Source: Branchiostoma floridae
Lineage: Eukaryota; Chordata; Leptocardii; Amphioxiformes; Branchiostomatidae
Length of the DNA stretch: 64,000 bases
Direction: 5' to 3'
NCBI RefSeq assembly: GCF_000003815.2
Contig: NC_049991.1
Span: 8,758,998-8,822,997, forward strand
Shown one piece after another: positions 1 to 12,100 of the stretch. Under the pieces are notes generated by a model that saw only the letters and a list, made by a program, of their open reading frames with translations, made no database searches and was not told the origin of the DNA. The number at the start of each line of letters is the position of its first letter. Positions within the stretch are counted from its first letter, which is position 1. The position numbers and the translations under genes are program-made.

Positions 1-1001
1 TAGGGTTTTTCCCCTGTATGAGTTCTTGCATGTTGGACCAAGGAATACTTTTTAGCTGTCTTGTATCCACAGTCCTCACATTTGTAGGGTTTCTTGTTGG
101 TGTGTTTTGCTAGGTAATGTTGATTCAAAGTGGACCTCTGCACTGCAGAATATTCACATTGGTCACACTTGTAGGGTTTTTCTCCCGTATGAGTTCTCAT
201 ATGATTGGATAAGGTACACTTTTGAGCGGTTGTGTATCCACACTCCCCACACATGTAGCGTTTCTCTCTGGTATGTTTTGTTCTTGCATGGTAGCCCAAC
301 GCAGATTTACTTCTAGCAGAATAGTCACACTGGTCACACTTGTAGGGTTTTTCCCCTGTATGAGTTCTCATATGGTTGGAAAAGTTAGACCTATAAGCAG
401 TCTTGTATGCACACTTCTTACATACGAAGAGTTTCTCTCCAGTGTGTTTAGCTTGATGCTTGTCCAAGTTAGATTTCCTTGCTGCAGTATAGTCACACTT
501 GTCACAATGGTAGGGCTTTAGTCCTGTATGAATTCTCATGTGCAGGACTAACTTAGACTTTACAGCTGCCCTGTACCCACATTCCCCACAAATGAAACGT
601 TTTTCTCCAGTATGTATTGCTTTTAGATGGTAGTCCAATGTAGATTTCTGTGTGGTACAATAGTCACACTGGTCACACTTGTAGGGTTTTTCTCCGGTGT
701 GAGTTCTCATGTGTTTGGATAATCCAGACTTTGCAGCTGTCCTGTATCCACACTCCCCACACATGTAGGGTTTCTCTCCGGAATGTCTTGTCTGATGATA
801 GTTCAAAGTTGATTTTTCTGCTGCAGAATAGTCACACTGGTCACACTTGTAGGGTTTTTCTCCTGTATGAGTTCTCATATGTCTCAACAAATAACTCCTT
901 ACAGCCGTCCTGTACCCACAAACTGCACAAGTATACGGTTTGTTATCAGCATGTTTAGGTACATGCTGTTCATAGCTTGGATCTTCCATCTTTGGTTTAA
1001 T
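1..1001 (-). CDS. C2H2 zinc-finger protein, 5' coding exon (partial, runs off left edge)
   Basis: The minus strand is open from an ATG at 989-987 to the window edge. It encodes eleven complete C2H2 fingers and the start of a twelfth, joined by TGEKPY-type linkers. Fingers alternate between two types: odd ones (CGECGYRTA...HMRTH) and even ones (CDQCDYSAA.KSTL..H...H), so the array grew by copying finger pairs. Before finger 1 there are only about 17 residues and no KRAB, SCAN or BTB domain. A polypyrimidine stretch and AG acceptor at 1003-1002 indicate that the exon starts at 1001, with 12 nt of 5'UTR, so at least one untranslated exon lies further right. The family binds DNA sequence-specifically in the nucleus; the target is unknown. 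The stop is outside the window. No one-to-one orthologue is recognisable because these arrays expand lineage-specifically. Confidence 0.9.
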   Translation of the reverse strand, partial: MKPKMEDPSYEQHVPKHADNKPYTCAVCGYRTAVRSYLLRHMRTHTGEKPYKCDQCDYSAAEKSTLNYHQTRHSGEKPYMCGECGYRTAAKSGLSKHMRTHTGEKPYKCDQCDYCTTQKSTLDYHLKAIHTGEKRFICGECGYRAAVKSKLVLHMRIHTGLKPYHCDKCDYTAARKSNLDKHQAKHTGEKLFVCKKCAYKTAYRSNFSNHMRTHTGEKPYKCDQCDYSARSKSALGYHARTKHTREKRYMCGECGYTTAQKCTLSNHMRTHTGEKPYKCDQCEYSAVQRSTLNQHYLAKHTNKKPYKCEDCGYKTAKKYSLVQHARTHTGEKP

Positions 1002-1083
1002 CTATTGGGGAAAAAAGATATGTAAATTATGGAACAAATTGTTATTGAACGAATACTAGCACAATTCTGTGTACAATTCTTAA

Positions 1084-1620
1084 GGCCACAGCAAGTAAAT
1101 TTTATGGATAACATCAGCGCGAGCATTAGTTTTCGCCTGATTTCAGAAAAAAAAAACAAGAAATTTTTTTCTTCTACAGGGATGGTCAACATGACGATAA
1201 AGTACCAAAGTGAGCAAATACATTGTGTTGTAGCCTGATAATTGAACTTGTAGAAGTGACACTTGTGAGGTACCCAGGACTGCAGTTGTAGAAATGAAAC
1301 TTATTGGATAGTTGTAAATTTAAAGTGACATCAATATGGAAGCTATGAGTGTGGTTACCAACTTTGTTGGTGATACATGTACCAGTCTACCACACTAGTG
1401 TCACTTTTACCACACCAGTACATATTAATGCCTTGTTGACTCTGATACCATGTTTTGTCCCTTTAATTCTTGTTACAACATTCATCACAACTTTATGGTG
1501 CCTATTTTTTAAAATGTAGCCATCTTGTTTTTTTTCACCCATCTTGTTTTTTTTCCGCCCTTTCACACTATTTTTGCAGTCTGCAGAGGATGTCATCCAT
1601 AAAATTTACTTGCTGTGGCC
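1084..1620. mobile_element. Foldback/MITE-like element with perfect 25-bp terminal inverted repeats
   Basis: The 25 bases at 1084-1108 (ggccacagcaag...atgga) recur exactly in reverse complement at 1596-1620. About 490 bp of non-coding DNA separates the arms. The structure fits a small non-autonomous DNA transposon. I see no clear target-site duplication, so the superfamily is undetermined. It sits in the presumed 5' intron or upstream region of the zinc-finger gene. Confidence 0.6.
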
Positions 1621-2453
1621 TAACACAAATTTCATGTTTCTGAAGATATTATTTTCTGTATGTTCTTTTCTTTAACTAGAACTGGGTTGGAACTAGTGGA
1701 AAGAGAGGATATACACTGAAAGCCTTGGGAAAAATCAATTTGGAAAAGGAGGGGGAATGGAAAATGCTTCGGTCCTCTTTCAGTCATTCAGTGATATACA
1801 CTATTAACAACACCTTGCATTGCCAACTTGTCCTCCTAGGAGGCGCTGTTGCACCATCATCACAGAATCAAAGCTGTGTGTGAAACTTTTTCACTAATAA
1901 AACTGGTACAACTTACACAAACATTAACAAGCACATGAATTAGTGGACCAGATTTTGGACTGATCAGAAAATGAAGTGATTATACTGGCTTGCTTCTTGG
2001 TTCCATGTTGTAACAATGAGACCTTCTTGTCTATGTATTTTCTTCAAATGCATGCATTCACATGTTTTGTGGCTTACCAGTCTCAGAAAATGTGGCTTCA
2101 CAAGAGTGAAGTAGAATAGATCTTATAGTTATTTCTACCAACTTTGTACAGTCAAACTTGGTCTAAGTTATCACAGGCTCTTGTTCTTCCCTTGGACAAT
2201 CAAAGTGTGGAATGAACTTGAGCCCTAAGTGTGGCGGAGGCAGAGTCCCTGTGAGTTCAATACTGGGATGGGCTTTGCTGCACTGAGCTGACTGTCCATT
2301 GTACATTATCTAAATATGTGTGTTGTAACATCACTAAACTACACTTGTCCTACATCTTTGCACATATCCACTTTTTTCTTCATTCCTACCATTTGTTTAC
2401 AAATGCACTAGTATTGGTCATTGCGCAGCTGCTTATTTATAATCCATTTTGTG

Positions 2454-2682
2454 GGCTAATCATACTCTCCAAGCAGAGGTTAGGCTCCGGCTGCTTTTTA
2501 ACGTTTTTTTTAGTCGTTTTTATCGGGCTTTCTATTTTGTCATTTTTCTTGAAGTACACCAGCCAAACAGGTTTTGACACAGCAAGATAAAATACAAAAT
2601 AGAAAGCCTGATAAAAACGACTAACAAAGAACGTTAAAAAAACAGCCGGAGCCTAACCTCTGCTTGGGGAGTAGGCTAATCA
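2454..2682. mobile_element. MULE-type MITE with long inverted repeats and 9-bp target-site duplication
   Basis: The element occupies 2463-2673. Its ends, starting tactctccaagcagaggtta, are inverted repeats matching at about 30 of the outer 31 positions, and complementarity continues inward through the atcgggctttctattttg region. It is flanked by the 9-bp direct repeat ggctaatca at 2454-2462 and 2674-2682. Long inverted repeats plus a 9-bp duplication are the usual signature of Mutator-like elements. Relatives with the same ends lie at about 28202-28842 and 47852-48008. Confidence 0.8.
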
Positions 2683-3047
2683 GTACCGAGGATGAGGCAG
2701 TTAATGTTGTTTACATGAACAGAACAGTTTTTAAACGCAGGACATGGATACACCACCAAACAGATTCCATCATAGCCTAAATTATTTGTTTTGAGCACGC
2801 AATTTTTCACAGACAATCAGGTCCAGGTCTTTAAAGGTTCAGGTCAAGACCTGGACCAACTCCTCTGGACCTGAAATGTTCCTGGACCTAAAATTTCTGT
2901 ACACAACCGTAATTGTAACCATAAGCTTTAAGAAAAAAAATCAATTTGCAATTTCTGGGTACCATCCAGACAGTAGTTCACTCCTATATTCATTTCTGCT
3001 ACCAATTGGGAGACCTGTGCACCCAAATAAACCCGCAAGGGGCAACG

Positions 3048-3067
3048 TTTGGGGGGGGGGGGGGGGG
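3048..3067. repeat. Poly-G tract
   Basis: An uninterrupted run of about 18-20 G residues. It is a likely sequencing or assembly slippage site, and the region around it is non-coding. Confidence 0.7.
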
Positions 3068-3532
3068 TCCCGGGTTAAGGTGGGCAGGCCGCCTCCTGGC
3101 ACGGAAGCACTCAACGGTGGTAGCTCTTACTACCGTGCCAGGCAGGGAGCTTCACTCAGGGATTGTACGTGGAAAAAAAGAATATTTGTAGCTCAGTCTT
3201 TTCTTGCGTGGACGGGTTAATATCTGAGGTGGTGGCTTCCCTGGGTGCGCCTTTGGGAAGGTTTAAGTTAACTGTGGGTGTTGATATAAATACTGTTATT
3301 TACAGGTTTATAAAAAAAGGTGAGGCGGGCGTTCCTCCTCCTTTTGGAGAGAGGGGGCCACTGCAGGTCTGTGAGCATGGCAATAGCACACAATGTTCCA
3401 ATGAAGCTGGTAATGAACACACTTGATTCTAAACTTCATACCTCAAACCATTGAAGGACTCTTATATGCGTAGTTTAATGTTTACTCTCCAGTCGTGTAG
3501 TTGGCAGTTCTGTGGGAAAGCTTTTTGGTGGG

Positions 3533-4146
3533 TTGGGGTTTTGTGCGCGTTAAAATTTGTGCGTTAAAACTTGCGCGTTAAAAATCTGCGCGTTAAAATA
3601 TGCAAATTAGCTGGTTCCCTGGGGATTTGAAAACTTTTTGCCGTTTTAAACTTAAAAGCTTGAAGAAGATAACACAAAATGAAATTAAGTATCATATTGT
3701 TGCATTCTAGAGTACAAATATCCCTTTCCAGGAGTTTTAATGTGATTTTTAAAGATTAAGTTTTAATGCGCAACAAAGGTTGATATTTGCATGTGAAACA
3801 ATCTGCTTGAGAAAAGATGAAATGAAGCTTGTAGAATGGAAAAAAACCTCAAGCAGTTATATCTTATGATATAAAGCCCCACACTAGTAATTTTTCCATG
3901 TATTTGTGTCTAATTCAAGTGATTTTGAAATCTTCTGGATATGCAAATTAGCCTATTCCCAAGGGACCTAAAAATTAGGGGCTTTTCAAACCAAAAATGT
4001 AGGTAACAGATGTAAAATCATATAATGGGGTCACATTTTTCTGCCTAAGAATTTCTCCATGCACAACTTAATCTTTTAACGCGCAGATTTTTAATGCGCG
4101 CACAGATTTTTAACGCGCGCGCAGATTTTTAACGTGCAGAAAACCC
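3533..4146. repeat. Foldback element with arrayed gcgcgttaaaa motifs in both arms
   Basis: Four spaced copies of g(c)gcgttaaaa lie at 3543-3597. Four copies of the reverse complement (ttttaacgcgc and variants) lie at 4074-4135. A large foldback of about 610 bp is therefore possible. Inside it, atgcaaattag followed by a similar 40-bp sequence occurs twice as a direct repeat, near 3600 and 3942. There is no coding potential. I infer a foldback-type mobile element; the class is unknown. Confidence 0.55.
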
Positions 4147-4859
4147 GTTCCCTTTTTGGTGACGCTCACAGGAAGCATATAACGTGGGGTTACCAGTTTA
4201 CGATCGAATTATGAAAAATGATTATTGTTCCGAAATGCCTTGGCAGAATTAAATATTTAAGTTTTAACCCATTTGAAGAAACAGTAGTTTGTCTGTTAAA
4301 AAAGTGCATGGAAATTTATTTCTTCCCTCCATCTTTGGCTGTGCACCAGCATATAATAATGTACTAGTAGTAGTTGGCACTGAAGAATTGTTCTAGGGTG
4401 AGGAATTAACGGTCACTTGAGTCTTTCTCCTTGTAGTTCTCTACCTATAACTTACAAGCACACATATTCAAACACTTGTTGCAAAATATTACGAAAGTGG
4501 TAAACAAACAAACCATGGTAAAATTTTTGTGTCTACCCCAACATCTCAGGAGCAGTAGCGCTGTAGTGATGAATGAGGTTGGACCACCGAATTTGCCTCA
4601 GTAGAACATCACCCGGACACCATGGGCCTATGATCTTCCATGAAAATTGTGCAATATTCAATTGCAAGGGTTTTAAATGTGAATAAAACATGTATACACA
4701 TGCAGTTTTATTATTATTGACTAATTTTTGCATGGTGTACCTTGAAATGCAGTCATGTGGCTAACTGACTGTTAATTGGTCCTGCATGTAAACTGGTAAC
4801 CTTATGTAACAGCGGGGGGTTTAAGTAGCATCAAACTTCAGCCCGACTCGGCTGATCAG

Positions 4860-4930
4860 CCTTTTCTAGTGCAGTGGTTTCGCTGCTGGGTTGTAATCTG
4901 CCACCCCGGGTTCGATCCCGGGTGTCGGCA
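4860..4930 (+). repeat. tRNA-derived SINE head with A and B boxes
   Basis: An A-box-like TAGTGCAGTGG (4867-4877) is followed at normal spacing by a B-box GGTTCGATCC (4909-4918). A good T-arm is present (CCCGGGttcgatCCCGGG). The seven bases before the A box do not pair with the bases after the T arm, and the anticodon stem is poor. This is therefore not a functional tRNA gene; it looks like the RNA polymerase III promoter region of a tRNA-derived SINE or a tRNA pseudogene. Confidence 0.55.
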
Positions 4931-5441
4931 TGTTTGTTTCTTTCTGTTCTTACTCGCCCCTCTGAATTCTTACACTTACGTTAACGTCCTTGCTTCATAC
5001 AAAGAAGGTCACTCTTGTGTTGTCCCTAAAACAAATGAGACAATAATATGTTTAACTCAAAGAAAACAATGTCACATTCAAAGAAATATACAGATACAGA
5101 AAATAACGTTGCAATGAACCTGGTAAATTGAATTTCTACAAGGTCTTGTTCAGCTGTTTTGCAAGACATCGCTCCAAAGGCGTTGCCAAAAAATAATAGT
5201 ACGTGGCCCAAAATGCATATGCAGAAAACTGCGAACTTTCTGCCATATACCTACACAGATATGCATAACTTGAGCAAACATGGATCTCCAGGTGATGTAC
5301 AGAAACCTATTGATATCCGAACGAGGTTATTAATCGATATCGTGATATGATATAAAAGAACACAAGGGGCAAACTCTAACTCAGTGGAGAAGGTACACCC
5401 TGGCTCCTGGCTTGGCGAAGTTGGAGCATCCGGAAATCCAC

Positions 5442-5930
5442 TTACACACTTCCCATAATTAAGTGCGAGAGGGTTCCGGATATGGATGTTACTTGGATGC
5501 TACCACAGTTGCTCAGGGTGCGAAACCATGGTGGAACCAGCTAAAACCTTCAGTACGAGGGCGGAAAAGCATATAAACTAATAAGTTGTCTAGTAAATAT
5601 AGTACAGTTATCATCTGGGCCGAGAATCTTACAAGTTTTGTGGTCAGAAGTAACTACCTAACACGTGCACCACTGTGGCTGTTAGTTGGTTTCTTCCGAT
5701 GACCTCAAGGGCCACAACTTGGCGTTTCGTCTGCAGCCTTTGTTTTTTTCCTGTCGGAAAGTGATTAAACCATTGTCCTGTGATCGGATCCACACCAAAC
5801 TATCATCTCCTTGATGTTTTCTGTGTTCGGAATTGGTTAGAACCAATTTTCTGTGCCCTTGGAGTCAGTTCCGGAGTTCGGAGCAGCCATATCCGGAACC
5901 CTCTCGCACTTAATTATGGGAAGTGTGTAA
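5442..5930. repeat. Perfect 44-bp inverted repeat pair, 401-bp loop
   Basis: Bases 5442-5485 are the exact reverse complement of 5887-5930. The match stops abruptly at both edges. The pair lies 250-730 bp upstream of the TBL3 start codon. It may be a recently inserted MITE or a recent inverted duplication. Confidence 0.7.
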
Positions 5931-6175
5931 AAGGAGAATACACGTGTCGTTCCCAGAGGTCTGTGCGTTGTCAGAATCTTCCAAACGCAGATGTGCTTTT
6001 TACAGTGAGCTAGTTTGTAAATTAGCGTGGTAGTAAAATAAACACTCGAAAAGCTGAGGAAGGCTATTGAAAAACCTGAAAATCCAGTCCTTCTTCAAAT
6101 TTGCTTGCATTTGCGTCATAAGTCGCAAGGTGGCAGCGTTGAACACGCTTTGGCGGGTCAGAGGTCAGAACAATC

Positions 6176-9100
6176 ATGGCCGTGCAAGTTCGCAAAAAGA
6201 AGTAAGCTGGTCTTTTTCAGTGATTTTTAGTCAACTGTTCAGTAGTTAAGGCGCTAATGTAGACTGTTATACTTTTATTATAATCTGTATGTATTGTTGA
6301 AGTGGTTGTAGACTGTAATTAGTCGAATCTGTTTATACGTCGGCTGTTTTAGTTGCGCATTCACATGCACGTGCATGAACGTGTAAAATGGGGGAGGGAG
6401 TGTAAAAAACACGCTGAAGTTTTTAAATTTTACGTACTTTCGTTCATTCTGGTGTAGTGTGATAACTGTCTTTATAAGGAAATCTACATTTTGTTCACAG
6501 TTTCGCCGTTCAAGCGAAGATCGAGCCTTTTTACACGGGAGGAAGAGTACAGGTATTTAAACTAGCCCTGGAGACCGAGTGTTGTGCTTCAGATCTTTTT
6601 ACCTGAATTTTGCATGTCCATCCACAGAGTCTGATGGAAAGCACCATGTCTGGACCTTAACCTGGACCTAATTAGTAAAAACTTGTGAATGGGCGATACT
6701 CAAAACAATGGTCCATTTTGCTACAAAGGACTCTTCTGTTTGTTGGAACTTTAATATCTGACTTCCACTGTAAATGATAAGTATACCACATGTAACTGCC
6801 TCTGTTACTTAGACCAGTTTTGACTGTAGAAACTTGGTAAAAATGACTATCAACTCTCCGCCACTTTGCTCTTGTTACCTGTGGACTGGTAAGCCCCATA
6901 ATGCGTGAATGTCTGTCAGTATATTAGTTACATCTGTTCTTTTTCTAATCAGTCCAAAATCTGGTCAACCATACCAGTACCAGTGACCCCATGTCGGAAG
7001 CGTTTTTCAGATCATGAGCAAAACTTATTCTGCTTTCTTTACCCCAGGTGACATAGTTGCTGCCATCTGGTTCAATTTTTTTTAGAATGTTAGGTCAAAG
7101 TTAAGTACCAACATAGATGAGCTTAAAATACAGTTGATGAAGTCACCATAATGATAGCTTGATTATGTTAATTTTCCAGCTGTCTGCAGATGGCCGGTAC
7201 CTGTTCTGCACCTGCGGCTCCAAGGTGCAGGTGCTGGAGGTTCAGACTGGCAAGGTGCAGACATCTATACAACAGGTCAGACATCTTATCCTCTTTTCAA
7301 GTCCGATTCAAGCTTTAAATCTATATTATCATATAGACAGGCAACGTGGACCAATCAGAATGCCCCATTTTATGTTGGTTATGACGTCGTAACACCAGTG
7401 TTGAAAAGTTTTAACACCTGACCAATCAGAAGGAGCGATACACAGGAAATTGACCAATCAGAATGGCACAGAGCACGGAGGAAAGATCAGACCCTGCAGG
7501 GAGGAATAATCATGAATACAGTACATTAAAAGTTTGGAAATGTTTGACATGCCAAGACTGCAATGTTTCAAATATTTTCTTTGAAAAGTTTGCTTTCAAA
7601 ATGCAATCTGTAATCTCCTTACCAATGTTCAAGGACACCACATTTTTGCCATTGATAACATTTTTTTCATGTTGACTCTCACAGGATGATGATGATTTAT
7701 CCTGCTTTGTTGTGAGTCCAGATGACAAGGTAAGAAGAAACCCTCCTTAGCTCTCCATGTTATTTTTCATCTTTCGTTTTCATCCATTTATGAAGAAAAC
7801 ATTAAAACTATGCATATAACTTCCTTGCACGTTTGACCAATTGCTGACGTCATATATTCGCAAGTGTTAATAAGATCATGCGTCCGTAACTCCTGCTATT
7901 TTACGTTCTGAAGTGATCGGTCATCAATAGTGATCCTGAAGAAGGCGACAGTGGTTCATTAAAAAATTTGATCTGTGTATACCTTTGTGTTGGAAAAAAG
8001 TTTAGCATTGTACCGTGATAGTAACTACTAACACAGATTAGCTTCCGTGATGATATACTCCAGCAGCAGTATAATCAAACCATGGATAGTGAAGTGTGAT
8101 ATGTATATACCTGTTTTCTGCCCCCCTCCCCCACAGCATTTGGTGACGGCCCATCGTAGTTTACTCCTACGCCAGTGGGACTGGACAGACACGCCCCCGA
8201 AGTGTGTCCGCACCTGGAAGGCCATCCACATCAGCCCTGTGTCCTATATGATCTTTGACACCACCTCCACCCTGCTTGCCACAGGTGTGTACATTCTGTC
8301 AGCCTGACTCATAAATCACTCATAAAGTAGCATAATTGTGTACAGTTGCAGGAGTAGCTTTTAACTTAGTGGTAATGTGTCAGCTGTAACCAAATAGTGC
8401 TTATCAAGCAATTATGAACATGTCACGTCTGGGTTTTCGTGCACATGAGAACCAAGACCACTAACCAACAGACCGGCCCACCTATTTCAATGCTTAGAAA
8501 TGTAGGATGAAAACACAAAATGCAAATATTTGACAACAGGCAGCCTGTCATTGGTTGAACTGCTTATTGCTATGCTCTCATTGGTTAAACTGCTAATTAC
8601 GATGGACAGTCAAGATTGGTCTATTGTGCCATGCACAAGATGAAAATATTACATTATGAATGTGGGAAAAAGACTGGTGTATTTGTTATGTACCCTGACC
8701 TTTGAGTTTGACCACTCTGACCCTTGACAATGCTTGACCTTTGACCTTGCAGGTGGAACAGACAGCACCATCAAAGTGTGGCATGTGATCCAGCAGTACT
8801 GTACTCACAACCTGAAGGGGTGTCAGGGTGTGGTCAGGTAAGAGCCATGTCACGTTTCTTGTACAACAGTTTTGCCTCAGCAATTTGATGGCATTTCTTT
8901 ATTTGTCAGCCATTGATGTATCTTCAGAAAAGATTGTTGGTCAAGTTGTCAACAGTTGGTTCTCTCATAGCCTTGCTGAAAATTTTGAATAGAAATTTAT
9001 GCAGGTTTCTATTATAACAAAGTTGGTGATAACATGTTCTTTTTTTATGTCAGTGTGGTAGCTTTCCATCCAGACATGACCAAGGCCCAAGTGTATGGAG

Positions 9101-12100
9101 CAGCTAGCGACTACAAGATTCATGTGTGGGACCTCAACACTAGCAAGTAAGTAGAACTCCAATATTTAGCAGTGAAGATGTTTTAGGCTATGTGATGTGT
9201 ACTCTTTGTCATATCTCTATTGAGGTGAAGCATGGTGTCTGTTTATTAGCTCCTCCTAGCACACTTAACACAAACTGCACTAGTTTGATAGACTATGATT
9301 ACATTTCTTGATTGATTGGAAATCCACATTTTTACAACATACCGGTATGTGCAATTCATGATTTACATGTAGCTGGCATGCAAAGTTGCATTACCTTGTG
9401 AAGAAGTCATTCTGTAGATTTGGTTCCAGTTCACAGGACTTAAGTTTTGTCCTAGGAGAGGAAAGAAGGTGTTTTAAGTTAGCAATTGAAACAATAGTAT
9501 ATGTACCTGTTTCCTATCCCATGTTTTACCAGGTGTATAGCCCTGCTAGACAAACACTACAGCACAGTGACGTCCCTACAGTTCACCCAGGACGGGAACA
9601 CTCTGCTCAGTTCAGGGAGGGACAACATCGTCTCCATGTGGGACATCACAAAGTTCCAAGTACTCAAGACCATTCCAGTGTTTGAGGTAAAGAAATCATT
9701 TGGAGCTCTTAAATGCTGTTTGGCCTCTAACACAATGTTATGTTATAATGTTGCTCTAATTTGTCAGCATTTTTGTATAAACATGTCAGTTGATTAACAG
9801 TTTAACTGCTCTGAAATACAGATGCAAGACATATTTTTAATTCACTTATTAATTGCTCAATTATTCTTTCTCCATGTCCCTGTTCTTTCCATTCCATTTT
9901 CTTTCTATTCTCTTTCCCTTCTTCCCATCTCTCCTTTTCTCCCTCCCTTGTTATCTTCTTTTCTTCTCTTCCCTTCTCCTTCCTTCCATCCTTGCATCCT
10001 CCATCCATCTTTCTATCCATGCCATTATTTTACAGGCTTCCCTGTAGTATGTATATTGACTGTTGCACTTCTCCACTGTTGTTCCAGAGTGTGGAGTCCC
10101 TTGTTCTCCTACCAGAGCACCAGAGCTTCCCTAACCTGTGTGCACAGAAGGAAGATGGTCTCCATTTTGTAACAGCAGGAAGTAAAGGTGAGGAAAAAGC
10201 TTTGTTTACTGATATGTCTCACTTGTAAAACTTTTTGTGTGTAGATAAATATATCTCTTTGGCTATCCAGTCTCAGGAGACCATTCTATATATGATATAA
10301 TTTGAAATGTTGCGCATCATGTATCAGAAATATGGATGAACAGTCTACAATCTGTCCTTCTGTGGTTGTCAATTAGTGCTGGCCAGCTGTCAGCCAATCA
10401 GATAATCTCCCAAGCACATGCATTAATTTCATTGTAATCAGCCAATCAGGTAGCCTGTAATGGTCAAGAGGCAGTCAGATTGGCCAGTGGATAATACAGA
10501 AACAATCACCCCCAGAAGGAAGCATTGGAGGCTGTTTTGCCAAGGCTGTTGCTGCTGTATTATGTATAAAAAAATTTATAATGCAATCTATGACCCTATT
10601 ATTAAGTGGAGTTGACCCTGATAAGAGAAAAGTTAATCCTATCATGATATTGGCATTATAGCATTCTATATTGTGATCATTTGAAAGTTTTTTTGTTGTA
10701 GACAAGGTACATGTATGCCATTTATATTTAATTCTTCTTGGAATGAAAGATAAGAATTGCAGTTCTTTTTACAATACATTTGCATTGTATGACTGATTGC
10801 TTGAATGTGGACTATTTCAGGGGTTTTGAAAGTATGGAATGCACAGAAATCCAGGTGCGTGTTCTCCCACAAAAGACCCTCTGCTGGGACCAGTGAGAAC
10901 CAGTCCAAACCGGACCAGTCATACCTCCTGACTCAGACGTTGCTGAACACACAGACAGACACCATCGCTACGGTCACATACGATCACAACATCCTGTTCT
11001 ACAGACTACAGGACTTCAGTCTGACAAAACAGGTATGTACTGGAATGGACAACATTTAAACTTGTTTAAGCCGGTTACATTTTGTTAATGTGAACAACCC
11101 AAATTGAATTCTGGTCAGATTTAGAAAGTAATCCATTCTGTCACATTAAAGTTCAAAAAAGAAGAACAGTACAAATAGTGGCAAGATTCAAGTCAAGTCA
11201 AATTATTAACATACAATTTCTTCTCAGCCAAATTAACAAGATAACAAGACACTTTAGACATTAGATTAAAGAAATACTTGTAGTCAGAAAACAATTGGTA
11301 GAGGTATAGACTCAGTTGCATTTTTGATTAATTTCTGATGTCACAGTAACTTTAGTGCCCATTCATTCAGTGATTGGTCAATTGACCCTGTTGAACATTA
11401 CAGCATGTTGAGCTAAAAGTTAAAAATCTACAAGACTTGTTTGTTGTGTTGAAACACAGTTTATCTGTTTTCTATATAACATTAACTTTGTGTTCCTTGT
11501 TGTGTGTATCTCCAGTTTGTGGGATATAATGATGAAGTGTTGGACATCAAGTTTCTGGGAGAGGATGACTCACACATCGCCGTGGCAACCAACAGCGAGC
11601 AGGTCCGAGTGTTTAACCTGGCCACTATGGACTGTCAGATACTGTACGGGCACACTGGTGAGATGACTACTTTAAAATTTCTAGTCTTTATCAAACCCAG
11701 GGTTTCACCAAAGTCAGTCTGTCATTTGATCAAATCTTGTTACAGACGAACAAAATCACTGCTATTCTGTCATGAGACTGGAAAGGTTAGTTTCCAAATA
11801 TAAGTTCAACCTTTTTTGTTGAGTCTTGTTAATCTCAAGTTAGTTATTTTAGTTGGCCGAAGGTAAAGCTAAGATATAAGAGAACTTTGAAAAAGAAAAT
11901 TGAGAATTTTACTGTTGGTGAAAAAAAAATGTACCATTATGATTTAAAAGTGCTTGGAACAGTTATTCCTTGAATTTGAAATATTTCAACTGGATCTGTA
12001 ACACATTGTCAATGCTATGTTTCTTCCCAGATATTGTGTTGAGTCTGAGTGTGTTCAAGAAAGGCCAGTTGTTTGCCAGTAGCTCTAAGGTAAGTCTGGA

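Larger units (their letters stand above)
1002..6175. other. Intergenic/5' region between zinc-finger gene and TBL3
   Basis: I found no convincing coding exon here. The longer open frames are short, mostly lack splice sites, and do not resemble known proteins. Besides the elements listed separately, fragments of two repeat families found elsewhere in the window are visible: a piece of the ggacctggac-rich family at about 2818-2895, and a scrap of the gggtaccatcc family at about 2956-3010. The TBL3 promoter must lie close to 6176, but I see no TATA box. Confidence 0.6.

Noticed and set aside
2876-3426. Frames of 81-114 codons around the poly-G tract
   Set aside because: They run through poly-G and repeat fragments. 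No splice sites or known domains are visible.
4860-4930. Functional tRNA gene
   Set aside because: A and B boxes are good, but the acceptor and anticodon stems do not pair, so a SINE or tRNA pseudogene is preferred.
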